From Burkholderiaceae bacterium (lineage in GTDB: Bacteria > Pseudomonadota > Gammaproteobacteria > Burkholderiales > Burkholderiaceae_E): a DNA stretch of 64,000 nucleotides. Below are positions 46,942 to 56,240 of the stretch, one piece after another. The notes under the pieces were generated by a model. It did not search any database. It was not told the DNA's origin and worked only from the letters and a program-made list of their open reading frames with translations. The stretch lies in NCBI GenBank assembly GCA_023954045.1, contig JAMLIR010000002.1, forward strand, positions 182,793 to 246,792. The letters run 5' to 3'. How positions within the stretch are numbered: the stretch's first letter is position 1; the number at the start of each line of letters is the position of its first letter. A program made the position numbers and the translations under genes.

Positions 46942-47832
46942 ATGTTCGAACAGGTGGTCTTCGCAGGCGGCGGGCACCGCTGCTGGTGGCAGGCGGGTTT
47001 CTGGGAAGTGGTCGCCCCGGCGATCGGGCTGCGCCCGCGCGTGATCGCCGGGGTATCGGCCGGCGCCGCGACGGCGTGCCTGCTGTTCGCCAACGACTCG
47101 CAGACCGCGCTGGCCTACTACCGCGAAGTGCTGAAGGGCAATCCGCGCAACGCGTATCCGCTGAACCTGTTCCGCCGCGGCCGGCGCGTGTTCCCGCACA
47201 ACGCGATCTATCGCAACGCGCTGAAGGCGCTGCTCGGCGGCGAGCACTTCAGCCAACTGATGCGCAGCGCGCCCGAGATCCGTGTGCAGTTCGCGCGCAT
47301 CCCGCGCTGGCTCGGGCCGCGCAGCGCGGTCGCGCTGGGCATCGTCGGCTACAACGTCGAGAAGTACCTGCGGCGCTCGCTGCACCCGGGGTTCGGTCGC
47401 GCGGTCGGTTTTCGCAGCGAGATCGTTCGCGTGCAGGACTGCCGCAGCGACGACGAGCTGGTCTCGCTGATCATCGCGTCGAGCTGCACGCCGCCGTTCA
47501 CGCCGATCGAGTATCGCGACGGCAGGCCGACGATGGATGGCGGCCTGGTCGACAACGTGCCGGTCGACGCGGTCGATGCGGACGGCGGACCTACGCTGGT
47601 GCTCGCGACGCGACGCTATCCGCAGCACGCGCCGGTGTTCATTCGCGCGGGGCGCGTCTACGTGCAGCCGTCGCGCAAGGTCGCCGCTTCGAGCTGGGAC
47701 TACACGACGCCCGACGCCTACGAGCAGACCTGGAAGCAGGGGCGCGAAGACGGCGAGGCGTTCCTGCGCGGTTTCCCGTCGCTGCACGCGGGCTTCGCGT
47801 CGCCTCCCGAGCGGGCGGCCGGACTCGCGTGA
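46942..47832 (+). CDS. Patatin-like phospholipase
   Basis: 296-residue acyl hydrolase. The oxyanion loop FAGGGHRCWW (residue 7 on), nucleophile motif GVSAG near 37 and the Asp of DGGLVDNVPVDAV near 203 form the patatin Ser-Asp dyad. It likely hydrolyses membrane lipids. There is no signal peptide. The start at 46942 is chosen over 46909 because MFEQVVFAGGG is the family start. It is divergent from the asparaginase gene and convergent with DUF3300. Confidence 0.87.
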   Translation: MFEQVVFAGGGHRCWWQAGFWEVVAPAIGLRPRVIAGVSAGAATACLLFANDSQTALAYYREVLKGNPRNAYPLNLFRRGRRVFPHNAIYRNALKALLGGEHFSQLMRSAPEIRVQFARIPRWLGPRSAVALGIVGYNVEKYLRRSLHPGFGRAVGFRSEIVRVQDCRSDDELVSLIIASSCTPPFTPIEYRDGRPTMDGGLVDNVPVDAVDADGGPTLVLATRRYPQHAPVFIRAGRVYVQPSRKVAASSWDYTTPDAYEQTWKQGREDGEAFLRGFPSLHAGFASPPERAAGLA

Positions 47833-47872
47833 GCCGGCGCGCGCCGCCCGCGCGGCGACGCGATCGGCTCAC
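47829..47872. terminator. Bidirectional hairpin between convergent genes
   Basis: GTGAGCCG (47829-47836) pairs with CGGCTCAC (47865-47872) around a very GC-rich 28-base loop. The arms cover the stop codons of the patatin gene and of the convergent DUF3300 gene, so one structure could end both transcripts. Confidence 0.5.
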
Positions 47873-49137
47873 TGGGAACCGCCGCGCTGCTGCGACTCGT
47901 GCGGCCGAGCGGGCTGCCGTTGCGGCGATTGCTGCCGCTGTTGCGGCTGCGGAACCGGAGGCACTCCGAGCCGCGGCGCGGGCTGCACCTGCGCGCCCTG
48001 CGACGGGCCGGCTGGCAGCGGACGCTGTATCGGCTTTTGCGGCGCGATCGGCCGCGCCTGCGGCGGCGTCACGGGCTTGGGCTCGCGCTGCGGCGCCGGC
48101 GTCACGCGCGGGGCCGGAGCAGGCGCCACACGCGGGGATGGGGCTGGCGCCACGCGCGGCGACGGCGGAGGTGCCACCCGCGGGGCCGGAGCAGGCGCGA
48201 CGCGCGGGGACGGCACCGGCGGCGCGACCCGCTGGGCGGGGCCGGGAGGCTGCGCCCGGTAGCGCTCGCGCACGACCGGCGTGCGGTACTCGATGCGACC
48301 CCGGTGCGCAGGGTCGTGATGCCAGACCAGCGGCCGCGGCGCCGATGCATTGGTGACGATCACGTTGAACACGGGGGCGTTGTCGACCACGATCGGGCGG
48401 CTGCGCCACACGGGCCGCGGATCGTGCCACAACGAGCCCAGGACGACGGTCAGCGGTCCCCAGACGATGCCCACCGAATAGACCTCCGGGAAGTACGGCG
48501 GGCGATAGACGACCGGGGGGACCCACAGGAACGGCGGGTGCGTCGGCCACCACCAGGTGCCGTACACGATCTGCGGGTTGTAGAAGGGCACCCACACCAG
48601 CCCCGGTCGCCACGGCTCGATCAGGATGACCCGTTCCTGCACGATCACGTGCTGCTGCTCGGTCGAGCGCAGCGAGCCGGCCGCATAGGCCTTCGCGCGC
48701 AGCGCCTGCACCGTGTCCATCACCTGCTCGCGCTGCGCGAGAAGGGCTTCGCCCAGGCGCTGCGTCCAGTCGAGTTCCTCGCTCATCATCGCCAGCACCG
48801 ACGGGAACTGGGTCAGCGCCGCGACGCTCGGATCCCAGCCCATCGGAGCCACCGCGCGCTCCAGCGCCGGGCCGTCCAGGCCGGGATTGCCCTGGACGAA
48901 GCGCGCGGCCTGCACGACCTCGAGCGGATAGGTCGCGGCCATCAGCACCTGCGCGAGCAGCGCGTCCGGGTACAGCGCGATCGGCGCCAGCATCTGGTCG
49001 AGTTCCTGCTGCGCGTACGGCGCCTGCGTGCGCCAGCTGGCCGATGTCTGCGCCTGTGCGGGCGGGGCCGGGGCGACGGCGAGGGCCGCCGCGGTGGCGG
49101 TGCAGGCCAGCCAGGCGATCGGGCGTGCGAGCTTCAT
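47869..49137 (-). CDS. DUF3300 protein with Pro-rich repeat tail
   Basis: 422-residue exported protein. It has a signal peptide (ALAVAPAPPAQAQ), then the DUF3300 domain: LDQMLAPIALYPDALLAQVLMAATYPLEVV near 50, WDPSVAALTQFPSVLAMM, WVPFYNPQIVYGTWWWP. From about residue 290 it becomes a tandem repeat of PAPSPRVAP-type units, then a Gln/Pro-rich tail. Function of the family is unknown; it is found in the cell envelope of proteobacteria. A paralogue lies immediately upstream on the same strand. Confidence 0.88.
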   Translation of the reverse strand: MKLARPIAWLACTATAAALAVAPAPPAQAQTSASWRTQAPYAQQELDQMLAPIALYPDALLAQVLMAATYPLEVVQAARFVQGNPGLDGPALERAVAPMGWDPSVAALTQFPSVLAMMSEELDWTQRLGEALLAQREQVMDTVQALRAKAYAAGSLRSTEQQHVIVQERVILIEPWRPGLVWVPFYNPQIVYGTWWWPTHPPFLWVPPVVYRPPYFPEVYSVGIVWGPLTVVLGSLWHDPRPVWRSRPIVVDNAPVFNVIVTNASAPRPLVWHHDPAHRGRIEYRTPVVRERYRAQPPGPAQRVAPPVPSPRVAPAPAPRVAPPPSPRVAPAPSPRVAPAPAPRVTPAPQREPKPVTPPQARPIAPQKPIQRPLPAGPSQGAQVQPAPRLGVPPVPQPQQRQQSPQRQPARPHESQQRGGSQ

Positions 49138-49225
49138 CGGAGTCTTCCTGCGGGTTCGGTCGGTACAGTGAAACGCGGCAGCGCGGGTCCGGTCCATCGC
49201 ACGAAGCCTGCGCCGTTGACGGCGG

Positions 49226-50530
49226 TCAACGTTCGCGGCGCTCGCCCGGGCGCGGACCGCGGGCTTCGGGCCGCCCCGGCGGTGGCCGGCCGTGAACCCC
49301 GGGCTGAGCCCGTGGCGGCGGGGCCACCTGCGGCCGCGGCTCAGCACGCGGCGCGGGCGCTTCGAGCCGGGGCGGCTGCCGGTTCGTCCAGGGGTGCGGC
49401 GGCGCCGTGCGTTGCGCGGGTTGCGGCTCGACGCGCGGGACCGGCATCGGTTTCTGCACTCGCTGCGGAAGCGATTCCGGCTGGCGCGGCCGGGGCGGGC
49501 CGCCCCGTCTCGTGCCTTCGCCTCGCTGGTCGGCGCGAGGCCGTCCGAAGTCGTTGCGCGGCTGGGCGAAATCGCGATCGGCGAGGCCGCGGCCGCTGCG
49601 GAAGTCCCGTGACGGCTCGGGGGTTTGACGCGGCATCGGCGGCGGTGCGATCGCGGCGGGCGGTCGCGGCGGCCGCGCGTCGGGCGCTCCGCCGTGCCAC
49701 CGGCCGTTCGGCGGCGCGGGGCGATTCCAGCGGGGGTCGGGCCCCGCGCGGTCGAGCGGGCCGGGCCCGGGCCGTTGCGGCCCGAAGCGGCCGGGCCAGA
49801 CCGGTCGCGGGTCGTGCCAGAGCCGCGGGCGCAGCGGCACGACGGGGCTCCAGGCGAGACCCGATCCGTAGACCGCCGAGAAGTGCGGCGGCCGCCACGC
49901 CGGCGGCGGCACCCAGAAGAAGGGCGGTCGGTCGGGCCACCACCACGTGCCGAACACGACGACCGGGTTGTAGTAGGGCACCCACAGGTATCCGGGGCGC
50001 GCCGGCTCGATCGCGATGACCTGGTCCTGAACGATCACCTGCTGCTGCTCGGTCGATCGAAGCGTGCCGGCAGCCCAGGCGCGCGCGCGCAGCGACTGGA
50101 CCGTGTCCATCACCTGGTCGCGCTGCGCGAGGAACGCGTCGCCGAGTTGCTCGGTCCATTCGAGCCGCTCGCTCATCATCGCCAGCACCGACGGAAACTG
50201 CGTCAGCGCGCGGACGCTCGGATCCCAGGCCATGCCCTCCACCGCGTCGGCCAGCGCGTCGCCGGCAAGGCCGGGGTTCTGGCGCACGAACCGATCCGCC
50301 TCGACCACGTCGAGCGGGTAGGTGGCGGCCATCAGGACCTGCGCGAGCAGCGCGTCCGGGTACAGCGCGATCGGTGCGAGCATCTGGTCGAGCTGCTCCT
50401 GCAGGTACGGCGCCTGCGCCGGCACGGACGAGTAGACCTGCTGCGCCTGCGACGGGGCCGCCGGCGCCAGCATCATCGTCGCGGTCGCGGTCGCGCAGGC
50501 CAGCCAGGCGATCGCGCCGCGTCGCTTCAT
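49226..50530 (-). CDS. DUF3300 protein, tandem paralogue
   Basis: 434-residue exported protein with a signal peptide (MLAPAAPSQAQQ). The DUF3300 core, LDQMLAPIALYPDALLAQVLMAATYPLDVV and WVPYYNPVVVFGTWWWPDRPP, is highly similar to the next gene. The C-terminal ~200 residues are Pro/Arg/Gly-rich and disordered-looking but lack the regular repeat of its neighbour. The two genes are a tandem duplication, separated by 88 bp. Function unknown. Confidence 0.88.
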   Translation of the reverse strand: MKRRGAIAWLACATATATMMLAPAAPSQAQQVYSSVPAQAPYLQEQLDQMLAPIALYPDALLAQVLMAATYPLDVVEADRFVRQNPGLAGDALADAVEGMAWDPSVRALTQFPSVLAMMSERLEWTEQLGDAFLAQRDQVMDTVQSLRARAWAAGTLRSTEQQQVIVQDQVIAIEPARPGYLWVPYYNPVVVFGTWWWPDRPPFFWVPPPAWRPPHFSAVYGSGLAWSPVVPLRPRLWHDPRPVWPGRFGPQRPGPGPLDRAGPDPRWNRPAPPNGRWHGGAPDARPPRPPAAIAPPPMPRQTPEPSRDFRSGRGLADRDFAQPRNDFGRPRADQRGEGTRRGGPPRPRQPESLPQRVQKPMPVPRVEPQPAQRTAPPHPWTNRQPPRLEAPAPRAEPRPQVAPPPRAQPGVHGRPPPGRPEARGPRPGERRER

Positions 50531-50690
50531 CGTCCACCCCCGTTTCGATCGGTCTTCCATGAACGTTCAACGCGGCCGGCGCAACCCGCGCCGACGCGCG
50601 CCGCCGCTCGCGCGCGTAAGAAGATGTAAAGCGGGGGGCGAAGCGTAAGCGCGTGCTCGCGCAGCGCCGTCGGCGCCGCCGCCTGACCGG

Positions 50691-50709
50691 CCGGCGCGCA
50701 ACGCGCCGG
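50691..50709 (-). terminator. GC hairpin after the molybdopterin dehydrogenase gene
   Basis: CCGGCGCG-CAA-CGCGCCGG forms a perfect 8-bp stem nine bases after the stop codon at 50719. It lacks a T-run. The rest of the 188-bp gap up to the DUF3300 gene shows nothing further. Confidence 0.45.
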
Positions 50710-50718
50710 TGTGTGGCG

Positions 50719-53043
50719 TTATCCGTGCAGCGCGCGCCAGACGCGCTCGGGCGTCAGGGGCATCTGCAGCGATAGTGCGCGCTCACCCTTGCCGGCGCGC
50801 CACAGCGCGTCGACGACTGCGTTGACGGCGCAGGGCGTCGCACCGATCGTGCCCAGTTCGCCGACGCCCTTGACCCCGAGCGGATTGGTCAGGCACGGGA
50901 TCGACTGATCCATCCCGGTACGGAAGCCCCCCGCGAGGTCGGCGCGAGGCATCGCGTAGTCGAGGAAGCTGGCCGACAGCAGCTGGCCGCTCTCGCGCTC
51001 GTGGATCACCTGCTCGCACAGCGCCTGGCCCAGTCCCTGGACCGCGCCGCCGTCGAGCTGGCCGCGCACGATGTCGGGGTTCACGACGCGGCCGACGTCG
51101 TTGACCGACGCGTAACCGGCCACCTCGATCACCCCGGTGTCGGGGTCGATCTCGACCTCGCAGACGTGGCAGCCGTTGGGCCAGCTCGGCCCCTCGACCG
51201 AACTGGTCGAATCCATCCAGATCCGCCGCTCGGGCTGGCGAGCGGCGAGCTCGAACAGGCCGATCGAGCGATCGGTGCCGACGATGCGGAACTCGCCCTC
51301 GACGTACTCGATGTCGGCGGGCGGTGCTTCGAGCGCCTCGGCGGCGAGGTCCTGGGCCTTGCGCACCGTGCGCTCGGAGGCGACGCGCACCGCCGAGCCC
51401 CCGGTGAACAACGAGCGCGATCCGGCGCTGCCGAAGCCGCTGCCGCGGTCGGTATCGCCCTGCACGATCCGGATCCGCCCGATCGGGACCTGGAACACGT
51501 CGACCGCCAGTTGCGCGTAGCTGGTCGCGATGCCCTGGCCCATCGCCTGCGTAGCCGACCAGATCTCGATGAACCCGTCGGCGGCCACGTCGACCGTGAC
51601 GCGCTCCTCGAAGACGTTGCCGCCGGTCCACTCGAGGAAGGTGGCGATGCCGCGGCCGCGCAGCTGCCCGCGCGCCTTCGACGCGGCCAGCCGCGCGTCG
51701 AAGCCGTTCCAGTCGGCGAGCGCCAGCGCCTGGTCCATGATCGACTCGAAGCGCCCGCTGTCGTAGGTCTGGCCCATCGCGTTGCGGTAGGGCATCTGTT
51801 CGGGTCGGATCATGTTGCGCCGGCGCAGCTCGGACTGCTCGATGCCGAGCCGGCGCGCGGCGGCGTCCATCAGCCGCTCGGTGATGTAGATCGCCTCGGG
51901 GCGTCCGGCGCCGCGATAGGCGCCGGTGGTCGTCGTGTGCGTGAGGACCGCGCGGAACTCGAAGTCGATCACCGGGATGTCGTAGACGCTGGTCTGCACC
52001 CAGGGTCCGATCAGCAGCTGGATCGCGACCCCGGTCGGGGTCGCGTAGGCGCCGACGTTGGCCAGCGCGCGGATGCGCATCGCGAGAATTCGCCCGCTGG
52101 CGTCGAGCGCGAGCTCGGCGCGGCTGCGCACGTCGCGGCCGTGGACCGCGCCGAGGAACTCGTCGCTGCGCTCGGCGCACCACTTCACCGGACGATCCAG
52201 GTGGCGCGCGGCAAACGCGACCGCCGCATCCTCGGGATACAGGCCGGTCTTCATACCGAAGCCGCCGCCGACGTCGCCGACGACGACGCGCACTTTCTCC
52301 TTCGGAAGCTTCAGCAGGTCCAGCGCCAGCGTGTCGCGCGCGCCCGAGGGCATCTGCGTGCTCATCCGCAGCGTCAGCCGCCCGCTCGCGGCGTCCCAGG
52401 TGGCGAGCACCGCGCGCGGCTCCATCGCCGAAGGCGCGAGCCGCTGGTTGACCAGGTCGAGCGAGACCACGTGCGCGGCGGCGCCGAACGCGGCTTCGGC
52501 GGCTCCGGCGTCGCCGTGCCGCATGGCAGCCGCGAGGTTGCCCGGCGCTTCGTCGCACACCAGCGGCGCGCCCGGCGCGATCGCGTCGTCGAGCTCGACG
52601 ACGGCCGGCAGGTCCTCGTAGTCGACCAGCACTGCGTCGCGCGCGTCGATCGCGGCCTGGCGCGACTCGGCCACGATCGCGGCGACGGCCTCGCCGACGA
52701 AGCGCACGCGCTCGTGCGCGAGCGGGCGCCGCGGCGCGGCGATGCCGGGCGAGCCGTCCGGGCGCTTGAAGCCGGCAGGGCCGGGGAACACGCCGACGCC
52801 GGCGCGCACTAGGTCTTCGCCGGTCAGCACGGCGACGACGCCGGGCACCGCGAGCGCGGCCGACGCGTCGATCGAGACGATCCGCGCGTGCGCGTGCGGC
52901 GAGCGCAGGAAGCACAGGTGGGCCTGTCCGTCGGCGTCGAAGTCGTCGACGAACGCGCCGCGGCCGGTGACCAGCGTCGCGTCCTCGATGCGCCGGACGG
53001 CCTGGCCGCTGCCGAAGCGTCCGTATCCGTGGGGGTCGGCCAA
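50719..53043 (-). CDS. Molybdopterin-binding subunit of a xanthine dehydrogenase/CO dehydrogenase-family enzyme
   Basis: 774-residue large subunit. The N-terminal domain (RRIEDATLVTGRGAFVDDF, FLRSPHAHARI) precedes molybdopterin-binding regions: VVGDVGGGFGMKTGLYPED near 250, GAYRGAGRPEA near 370, MGQGIATSYAQL near 490 and the catalytic Glu motif GVKGVGELGTIG near 725. The loop is AYRGAGR rather than the AYRCSFR of true CO dehydrogenase, so it is a form II/aldehyde-oxidase-like enzyme of unknown substrate. No FAD or 2Fe-2S subunit gene is adjacent, so it is an orphan large subunit here. Confidence 0.88.
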   Translation of the reverse strand: MADPHGYGRFGSGQAVRRIEDATLVTGRGAFVDDFDADGQAHLCFLRSPHAHARIVSIDASAALAVPGVVAVLTGEDLVRAGVGVFPGPAGFKRPDGSPGIAAPRRPLAHERVRFVGEAVAAIVAESRQAAIDARDAVLVDYEDLPAVVELDDAIAPGAPLVCDEAPGNLAAAMRHGDAGAAEAAFGAAAHVVSLDLVNQRLAPSAMEPRAVLATWDAASGRLTLRMSTQMPSGARDTLALDLLKLPKEKVRVVVGDVGGGFGMKTGLYPEDAAVAFAARHLDRPVKWCAERSDEFLGAVHGRDVRSRAELALDASGRILAMRIRALANVGAYATPTGVAIQLLIGPWVQTSVYDIPVIDFEFRAVLTHTTTTGAYRGAGRPEAIYITERLMDAAARRLGIEQSELRRRNMIRPEQMPYRNAMGQTYDSGRFESIMDQALALADWNGFDARLAASKARGQLRGRGIATFLEWTGGNVFEERVTVDVAADGFIEIWSATQAMGQGIATSYAQLAVDVFQVPIGRIRIVQGDTDRGSGFGSAGSRSLFTGGSAVRVASERTVRKAQDLAAEALEAPPADIEYVEGEFRIVGTDRSIGLFELAARQPERRIWMDSTSSVEGPSWPNGCHVCEVEIDPDTGVIEVAGYASVNDVGRVVNPDIVRGQLDGGAVQGLGQALCEQVIHERESGQLLSASFLDYAMPRADLAGGFRTGMDQSIPCLTNPLGVKGVGELGTIGATPCAVNAVVDALWRAGKGERALSLQMPLTPERVWRALHG

Positions 53044-53204
53044 GCTCTGTTCTCCATGAATGGGGGTGCCATGTCCCGGCGTGGCGGCCCGTGAATCCTA
53101 CTGCAATCGCCTCGCGGGCTGGCGCGTGACGACGTGCTCGCGGATCTTGCGAAGCCGGGCCGTTCGGCCCAGCATGACGGATCCGCAGCCACCGGAGAAC
53201 GTCC

Positions 53205-53765
53205 ATGAGCGTCGCTTCCAGAACCGCGATCGCCGCCTCGCTGCTGCTTGCGAGCAGCGGCGCGTTCGCATTCCAGTTGAGCAGCCCCGACGTCGGCGCG
53301 CGCGCGCCGATCGGCAACAGGTTCGTCTTCAAGGGTTTCGGCTGCGAGGGCGAGAACGTCTCGCCGGCGCTCGCCTGGAAGGTGCCGCCGGCGGGCACGA
53401 AGAGCTTCGCCGTGCTGGTCCACGATCCCGACGCGCCGACCGGAGGCGCCGGCTGGTGGCACTGGGTGGTCTACAACCTGCCGGCCAGCACGACCTCGCT
53501 GCCGCAGGGCGCGGGCGCAGCCGACGGCAGCAAGCTGCCGGCCGGCGCGGCGCAGCAGAAGACCGACTTCGGCGCGCCGGGTTGGGGCGGCCCGTGCCCG
53601 CCGGTCGGCGACAAGCCGCACCGCTACGTGTTCACCGTGTACGCGCTGAAAGTCGAGAAGCTCGACATCCCGGAGGGCGCGAGCGCGTCGCTGGTGGGGT
53701 TCATGGTCAACGCCAACGCGATCGGCAAGGCGACGCTGGTCGGCAAGTACGGCCGCAAGAAGTAG
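53205..53765 (+). CDS. YbhB/YbcL-family (Raf kinase inhibitor-like) periplasmic protein
   Basis: 186-residue protein with a signal peptide (residues 1 to about 22, ending GAFA). The PEBP-family motifs NVSPALAWKVPPAGTKSFAVLVHDPDAPTG (near 48-77) and GPCPPVGDKPHRYVFTVYAL are clear. It binds small anionic ligands in the family; its bacterial role is not settled. It is divergent from the molybdopterin enzyme (161-bp gap) and is followed at five bases by the lipid kinase. Confidence 0.9.
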   Translation: MSVASRTAIAASLLLASSGAFAFQLSSPDVGARAPIGNRFVFKGFGCEGENVSPALAWKVPPAGTKSFAVLVHDPDAPTGGAGWWHWVVYNLPASTTSLPQGAGAADGSKLPAGAAQQKTDFGAPGWGGPCPPVGDKPHRYVFTVYALKVEKLDIPEGASASLVGFMVNANAIGKATLVGKYGRKK

Positions 53766-53769
53766 GCGG

Positions 53770-54687
53770 ATGGGGGGCGGGCGCGCGTTCGTTGCGGGCC
53801 CGGCGCTCGTTCTGCTCAATCCGCGCGCGGCCGGCGGCCGCGCCGGGCGCCTCGCGGAACCGCTGCGGCAATGGCTCGCGGCGCGGGCGCCCGATGCCGT
53901 CTTCGCGGCGGCCGACGACCTGTCGCGCTCGCGCGCGCTGTTGCGCGAGCGTCCGGAAGGCTCGCGAGCGGTGCTGGTCGGCGGCGACGGCACCGTGCAC
54001 CGCCTGCTCCCCGAGCTGCTCGGCCGAAGCCTGAGCCTGGGCCTGGTGCCGGTGGGCAGCGGCAACGACCTCGCCGGCGCGCTGGGCCTGCGCGGGCTGG
54101 CCTGGAACGACGCGCTCGCGCTGGCGCTGCAGGGGGCCGATTCGGCGTGCGATCTCGGCGAGCTGTCGACCGCCGCGGGCGCGCTGCCGTTCGCGTCGAG
54201 CCTGGCGGCCGGATTCGACGCGGCCATCGCGCGGCGCGCGGCCGAGGGCCCGCCCTGGCTGCGTGGGCTGCCCCGCTACCTGTGGGCCACGCTGCGCGAG
54301 CTGGCTGCGCTGCAGCGCCGGCGCCTGCGGGTCGTCGCGGACGGCGCAGTCGTCCACGACGGCGAGGCGCTTTTCGCGTCGTCGCTGAACACGCCGAGCT
54401 ACGGCGCCGGAATGCCTGCCGTGCCGGGCGCGCGGATCGACGACGGCCGGCTCGACCTGCTGGTGGCCGGCCGCTTCGGGCGCGTCGGCGCGCTGCTGAT
54501 GCTGCCGCGGCTGCTGGCGGGCCGGCACCTCGGCCACCCGGAGGTGTGCGCCGCGTCGTTCGCGGAATTGCGCGTCGAGTGCGACGCCGAGCTGCCGCTG
54601 GCCGCCGACGGCGAGCCGCTGGCCGGTGCGCGCGAATTCACGGTCCGGGTGCGCCCGGGGGCGCTGCGCGCGGTTCGCGCCGCTTAA
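53770..54687 (+). CDS. Diacylglycerol kinase-family lipid kinase (YegS-like)
   Basis: 305-residue protein with the DAGK catalytic domain. LVLLNPRAAGGRAG near 13, GGDGTVHRLLPELL near 76 (GGDGT) and LVPVGSGNDLAGALGL near 100 form the nucleotide-binding site. The C-terminal half has the ASSLNTPSYGAGM and LPLAADGEPL motifs. It phosphorylates a lipid head group or similar substrate. A perfect palindrome, CTTAAGGCCTTAAG (54683-54696), covers its stop codon. Confidence 0.87.
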   Translation: MGGGRAFVAGPALVLLNPRAAGGRAGRLAEPLRQWLAARAPDAVFAAADDLSRSRALLRERPEGSRAVLVGGDGTVHRLLPELLGRSLSLGLVPVGSGNDLAGALGLRGLAWNDALALALQGADSACDLGELSTAAGALPFASSLAAGFDAAIARRAAEGPPWLRGLPRYLWATLRELAALQRRRLRVVADGAVVHDGEALFASSLNTPSYGAGMPAVPGARIDDGRLDLLVAGRFGRVGALLMLPRLLAGRHLGHPEVCAASFAELRVECDAELPLAADGEPLAGAREFTVRVRPGALRAVRAA

Positions 54688-54696
54688 GGCCTTAAG
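54683..54696. repeat. 14-bp perfect palindrome at the lipid kinase stop
   Basis: CTTAAGGCCTTAAG, spanning the TAA stop and upstream of htrA. It could be an operator for htrA or a transcript-end structure; there is no direct evidence for either. Confidence 0.4.
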
Positions 54697-54763
54697 AGCC
54701 GCCTAAGACAGGGGGTCGATAGTCGGACGCATCAGTCACGCAGACACCTGCAAAGGAGAGAGC

Positions 54764-56230
54764 ATGAGCATGCGTTCGATGACGCCCACCCGCATCGTCG
54801 CCGCGCTGGTCGCCGCCGGAGTGATCGGCGGCGCGGGCGCGACGTTCGCCTACGGCACGATCGCCCGCGCGGCGGCGCCGGTTCCCACGGCCGTCGCGCC
54901 GGCCTTCGCGGCCGCGCCGGCCGTCGCGACGACCGACTTCTCGCAGATCGTCCAGCGCTACGGGCCGGCCGTGGTGAACATCAGCGTCAGCGGCATGAAG
55001 AAGGTCGTCGAAGAAGGCATCCCGGGCCTCGACCCGAACGACCCGTTCTACGAGTTCTTCAAGCGCTTCCAGGGGCCCAACGCGGGCGGACCGCGCGAGA
55101 TGCCGGTGCGCGGCGAGGGATCGGGCTTCATCGTCGACCCCGACGGCATCGTGCTGACCAACGCGCACGTGGTGCGCGACGCGAAGGACGTGACCGTCAA
55201 GCTCACCGACCGCCGCGAGTTCCACGCGAAGGTGCTCGGCACCGATCCGAAGACCGACGTCGCCGTGCTGAAGATCGACGCGAAGAACCTGCCGGTGGTG
55301 CCGCTGGGCAGCGCGCGCGACCTGAAGGTCGGCGAGTGGGTGCTGGCGATCGGCTCGCCGTTCGGCTTCGAGAACTCGGTGACCGCGGGCGTGGTGAGCG
55401 CCAAGGGCCGCTCGCTGCCCGACGACGGGTTCGTGCCGTTCATCCAGACCGACGTCGCGGTGAACCCGGGCAACTCGGGCGGGCCGCTGTTCAACACGCG
55501 CGGCGAGGTGGTCGGCATCAACTCGCAGATCTTCAGCCGCACTGGCGGCTACCAGGGGCTGTCGTTCGCGATCCCGATCGACGTGGCCACGCGCGTGCGC
55601 GACCAGATCGCCGCGACCGGCAAGGCGAGCCACGCGCGCCTCGGCGTCTCGATCCAGGAAGTGAACCAGACGCTGGCCGATTCGTTCAAGCTCGACAAGC
55701 CCGAGGGCGCGCTCGTCGCGAACGTCGAGAAGGGCGGCCCCGCGGACACGGCCGGGCTGCGCAGCGGCGACGTGATCCTGAAGGTCGACGGCAAGCCGAT
55801 CGTCGCCTCGGGCGACCTGCCGGCGCTGATCGGCCAGGCGCTGCCGGGCGAGAAGGTGACGCTCGAGGTGTGGCGCCAGGGCAAGCGCGAGGAGCTCACC
55901 GCGAAGCTCGGCGACGCAGCCGAGAAGGTCGCGAGCGCGTCGAAGTCCGAGGAGAAGGTGGCCAAGGGCCGGATCGGACTGGCCTTGCGCCCGCTCGAGC
56001 CGCAGGAGCGGCGCGAAGCCGGCGTCGACGGCGGCCTGCTGGTCGAGGGCACCGGCGGCCCGGCGGCGATGGCCGGCGTGCAGCCCGGCGACGTGCTGGT
56101 CGCGGTGAACGGCACGCCGGTGAAGAGCGTCGAGCAGGTGCGCGCCGCGATCGCGAAGTCCGACAAGTCGGTGGCGCTGCTGATCATGCGCGACGGCAAC
56201 CGGATCTTCGTGCCGGTGCGGATCGGCTGA
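54764..56230 (+). CDS. Periplasmic serine protease, DegP/HtrA type
   Basis: 488-residue periplasmic protease that degrades misfolded envelope proteins. An N-terminal membrane/signal segment (residues 10-32) is followed by the catalytic triad His135 (LTNAHVV), Asp165 (TDVAVLKI) and Ser238 (NPGNSGGPLFN). Two PDZ domains follow (about 275-370 and 400-480). An AGGAGA-type ribosome site precedes the ATG at 54764. It is convergent with the NRAMP gene, 10 bases away. Regulation by an envelope-stress sigma factor is plausible, but I see no clear promoter. Confidence 0.94.
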   Translation: MSMRSMTPTRIVAALVAAGVIGGAGATFAYGTIARAAAPVPTAVAPAFAAAPAVATTDFSQIVQRYGPAVVNISVSGMKKVVEEGIPGLDPNDPFYEFFKRFQGPNAGGPREMPVRGEGSGFIVDPDGIVLTNAHVVRDAKDVTVKLTDRREFHAKVLGTDPKTDVAVLKIDAKNLPVVPLGSARDLKVGEWVLAIGSPFGFENSVTAGVVSAKGRSLPDDGFVPFIQTDVAVNPGNSGGPLFNTRGEVVGINSQIFSRTGGYQGLSFAIPIDVATRVRDQIAATGKASHARLGVSIQEVNQTLADSFKLDKPEGALVANVEKGGPADTAGLRSGDVILKVDGKPIVASGDLPALIGQALPGEKVTLEVWRQGKREELTAKLGDAAEKVASASKSEEKVAKGRIGLALRPLEPQERREAGVDGGLLVEGTGGPAAMAGVQPGDVLVAVNGTPVKSVEQVRAAIAKSDKSVALLIMRDGNRIFVPVRIG

Positions 56231-56240
56231 CGCGCGGGCT

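Noticed and set aside
48060-48260. Regular repeats that could look like a CRISPR array
   Set aside because: The repeats are in-frame codons of the Pro-rich tail of the DUF3300 protein, with no spacer-like unique segments.
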